Part shown: piece after piece, positions 13,108 through 13,704 of the stretch
Layout: each line of letters starts with the position of its first letter
Numbering within the stretch: the first letter of the stretch is position 1
DNA from: Helicobacteraceae bacterium
GTDB taxonomy: Bacteria > Campylobacterota > Campylobacteria > Campylobacterales > SZUA-545
Direction: 5' to 3'
NCBI GenBank assembly: GCA_003250175.1
Contig: QKHD01000221.1
Coordinates: forward strand, 1-13,704
DNA length: 13,704 bases
Made by a program: the position numbers and the translations under genes
The notes under the pieces: model-generated
What the model was told of the DNA's origin: nothing
Seen by the model: only the letters and a program-made list of their open reading frames with translations
Database searches by the model: none

Positions 13108-13704
13108 ATGGAACTCATGGAAAAACTCACCAACCAGATGACCGAGACGATCGAATCTGCGGCGTCTCTGGCTCTGTACAATAAAAATCAGGAAATAGAA
13201 CCGATCCACTTTTTCTGGAGTCTGGTGACTTCAACCAACTCCATCCTTAATCAGGCCCTGAACAAAATGAATATTGACAAGGCGGCTTTGGAGCTGGAGG
13301 TTAAAAGCGCCGCCGCCAAGCTCCCCACGGCCTCCAACCTTAAAAAAGAGAGCCTGCGCCTCTCCCGTGCCATGGGGGATTCGCTCCAGCGTGCCGAAGG
13401 GCTGGCCACCAAAAACGGTGACCAGTACATTGCCGTCGACGCCTGGCTGGAAGCCAACAGCGACAGCGGCATCTTAAAAGAGATTCTGGGCAAATATCTG
13501 GACATCAAAGAGCTGCACAAGACCCTCAAGGCGATGCGCGGCGGTCGCAGCGTGGATTCGAAAAACGCGGAGGAGACTTCCGAAGCGCTCAACAAATACG
13601 GCATCGACCTGACGGCCAAGGCCAAGGAGGGCACCATCGATCCGGTGATCGGCCGGGACGAAGAGGTGACGCGCACCATGCAGATTCTGCTGCGTAAAAC
13701 CAAA
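13108..13704 (+). CDS. clpB: ATP-dependent disaggregase ClpB, N-terminal part
   Basis: Only the first 199 codons are in the window; the frame is open to the last base. ClpB is a hexameric AAA+ chaperone that works with DnaK to pull apart protein aggregates. The visible part holds the Clp N domain (about 1-145, two helical repeats including EPIHFFWSLV at 31-40 and QYIAVDAWL at 106-114). It then reaches the conserved entry to the first AAA+ module, LNKYGIDLTAKAKEGTIDPV (161-180) and IGRDEEV (181-187). It stops at LLRKTK, directly before the expected Walker A loop. The N domain is somewhat diverged from E. coli. It is divergent from ctpA and has an exceptionally strong promoter. The family is certain from the LNKYGIDLT-to-IGRDEEV stretch. 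Confidence 0.95.
   Translation, partial: MELMEKLTNQMTETIESAASLALYNKNQEIEPIHFFWSLVTSTNSILNQALNKMNIDKAALELEVKSAAAKLPTASNLKKESLRLSRAMGDSLQRAEGLATKNGDQYIAVDAWLEANSDSGILKEILGKYLDIKELHKTLKAMRGGRSVDSKNAEETSEALNKYGIDLTAKAKEGTIDPVIGRDEEVTRTMQILLRKTK

Overview
The window is a gene-dense stretch of a bacterial chromosome, most likely from a relatively GC-rich member of the Campylobacterota (formerly Epsilonproteobacteria). The main support is gene order. On the right, a plus-strand clpB faces away from a minus-strand run ctpA-purC-purS-purQ-(unknown membrane protein)-plsC. From memory this is the order around Cj0509c to Cj0516 of Campylobacter jejuni. A histidine kinase with a double periplasmic sensor, separate small PurS and PurQ, and AGGAG-type ribosome sites before close-packed genes also fit. 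No rRNA, tRNA, CRISPR array, insertion sequence, transposase or phage gene is visible, so this looks like core or near-core chromosome rather than an island.

Layout. 1-299: C-terminal end of an unrecognised plus-strand gene. 300-2049: minus-strand TIGR01777-type NAD(P)-binding epimerase-like protein, preceded by a modD-type phosphoribosyltransferase homologue. 2050-2357: a 308-base gene-free stretch, the largest here. It holds a 149-base nested-stem element and then, before the next gene, two inverted repeats and a promoter. 2358-2741: plus-strand PaaI-like hotdog thioesterase. 2728-7278: minus-strand CopB-like P1B-3 ATPase (CPH motif), then a large sensor kinase with NMT1/THI5-like and SBP_bac_3-like periplasmic domains. 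7279-7398: divergent control region. 7399-8192: plus-strand 70-residue tautomerase overlapping an orphan ABC ATPase by 4 bases. 8176-12922: minus-strand ctpA, purC, purS, purQ, an SH3-like membrane protein and plsC, with gaps of 26 bases or less or overlaps. 12923-13107: divergent promoters. 13108-end: the N-terminal 199 codons of clpB.

How the genes fit together. PurC, PurS and PurQ act in purine synthesis; the large PurL subunit needed with PurS and PurQ is not here. CtpA, the SH3-like protein and PlsC concern the envelope. CopB exports copper, and the kinase behind it has its own possible promoter and no response regulator beside it. The tautomerase and ABC ATPase are translationally coupled, but no permease is nearby.

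The most interesting items are the nested-stem element beside modD, the conserved but uncharacterised membrane protein inside the purine cluster, the tautomerase lacking both classical catalytic arginines, and the strong over-representation of the palindrome TCCGGA (25 copies by eye). I found no clear new defence or mobile system.
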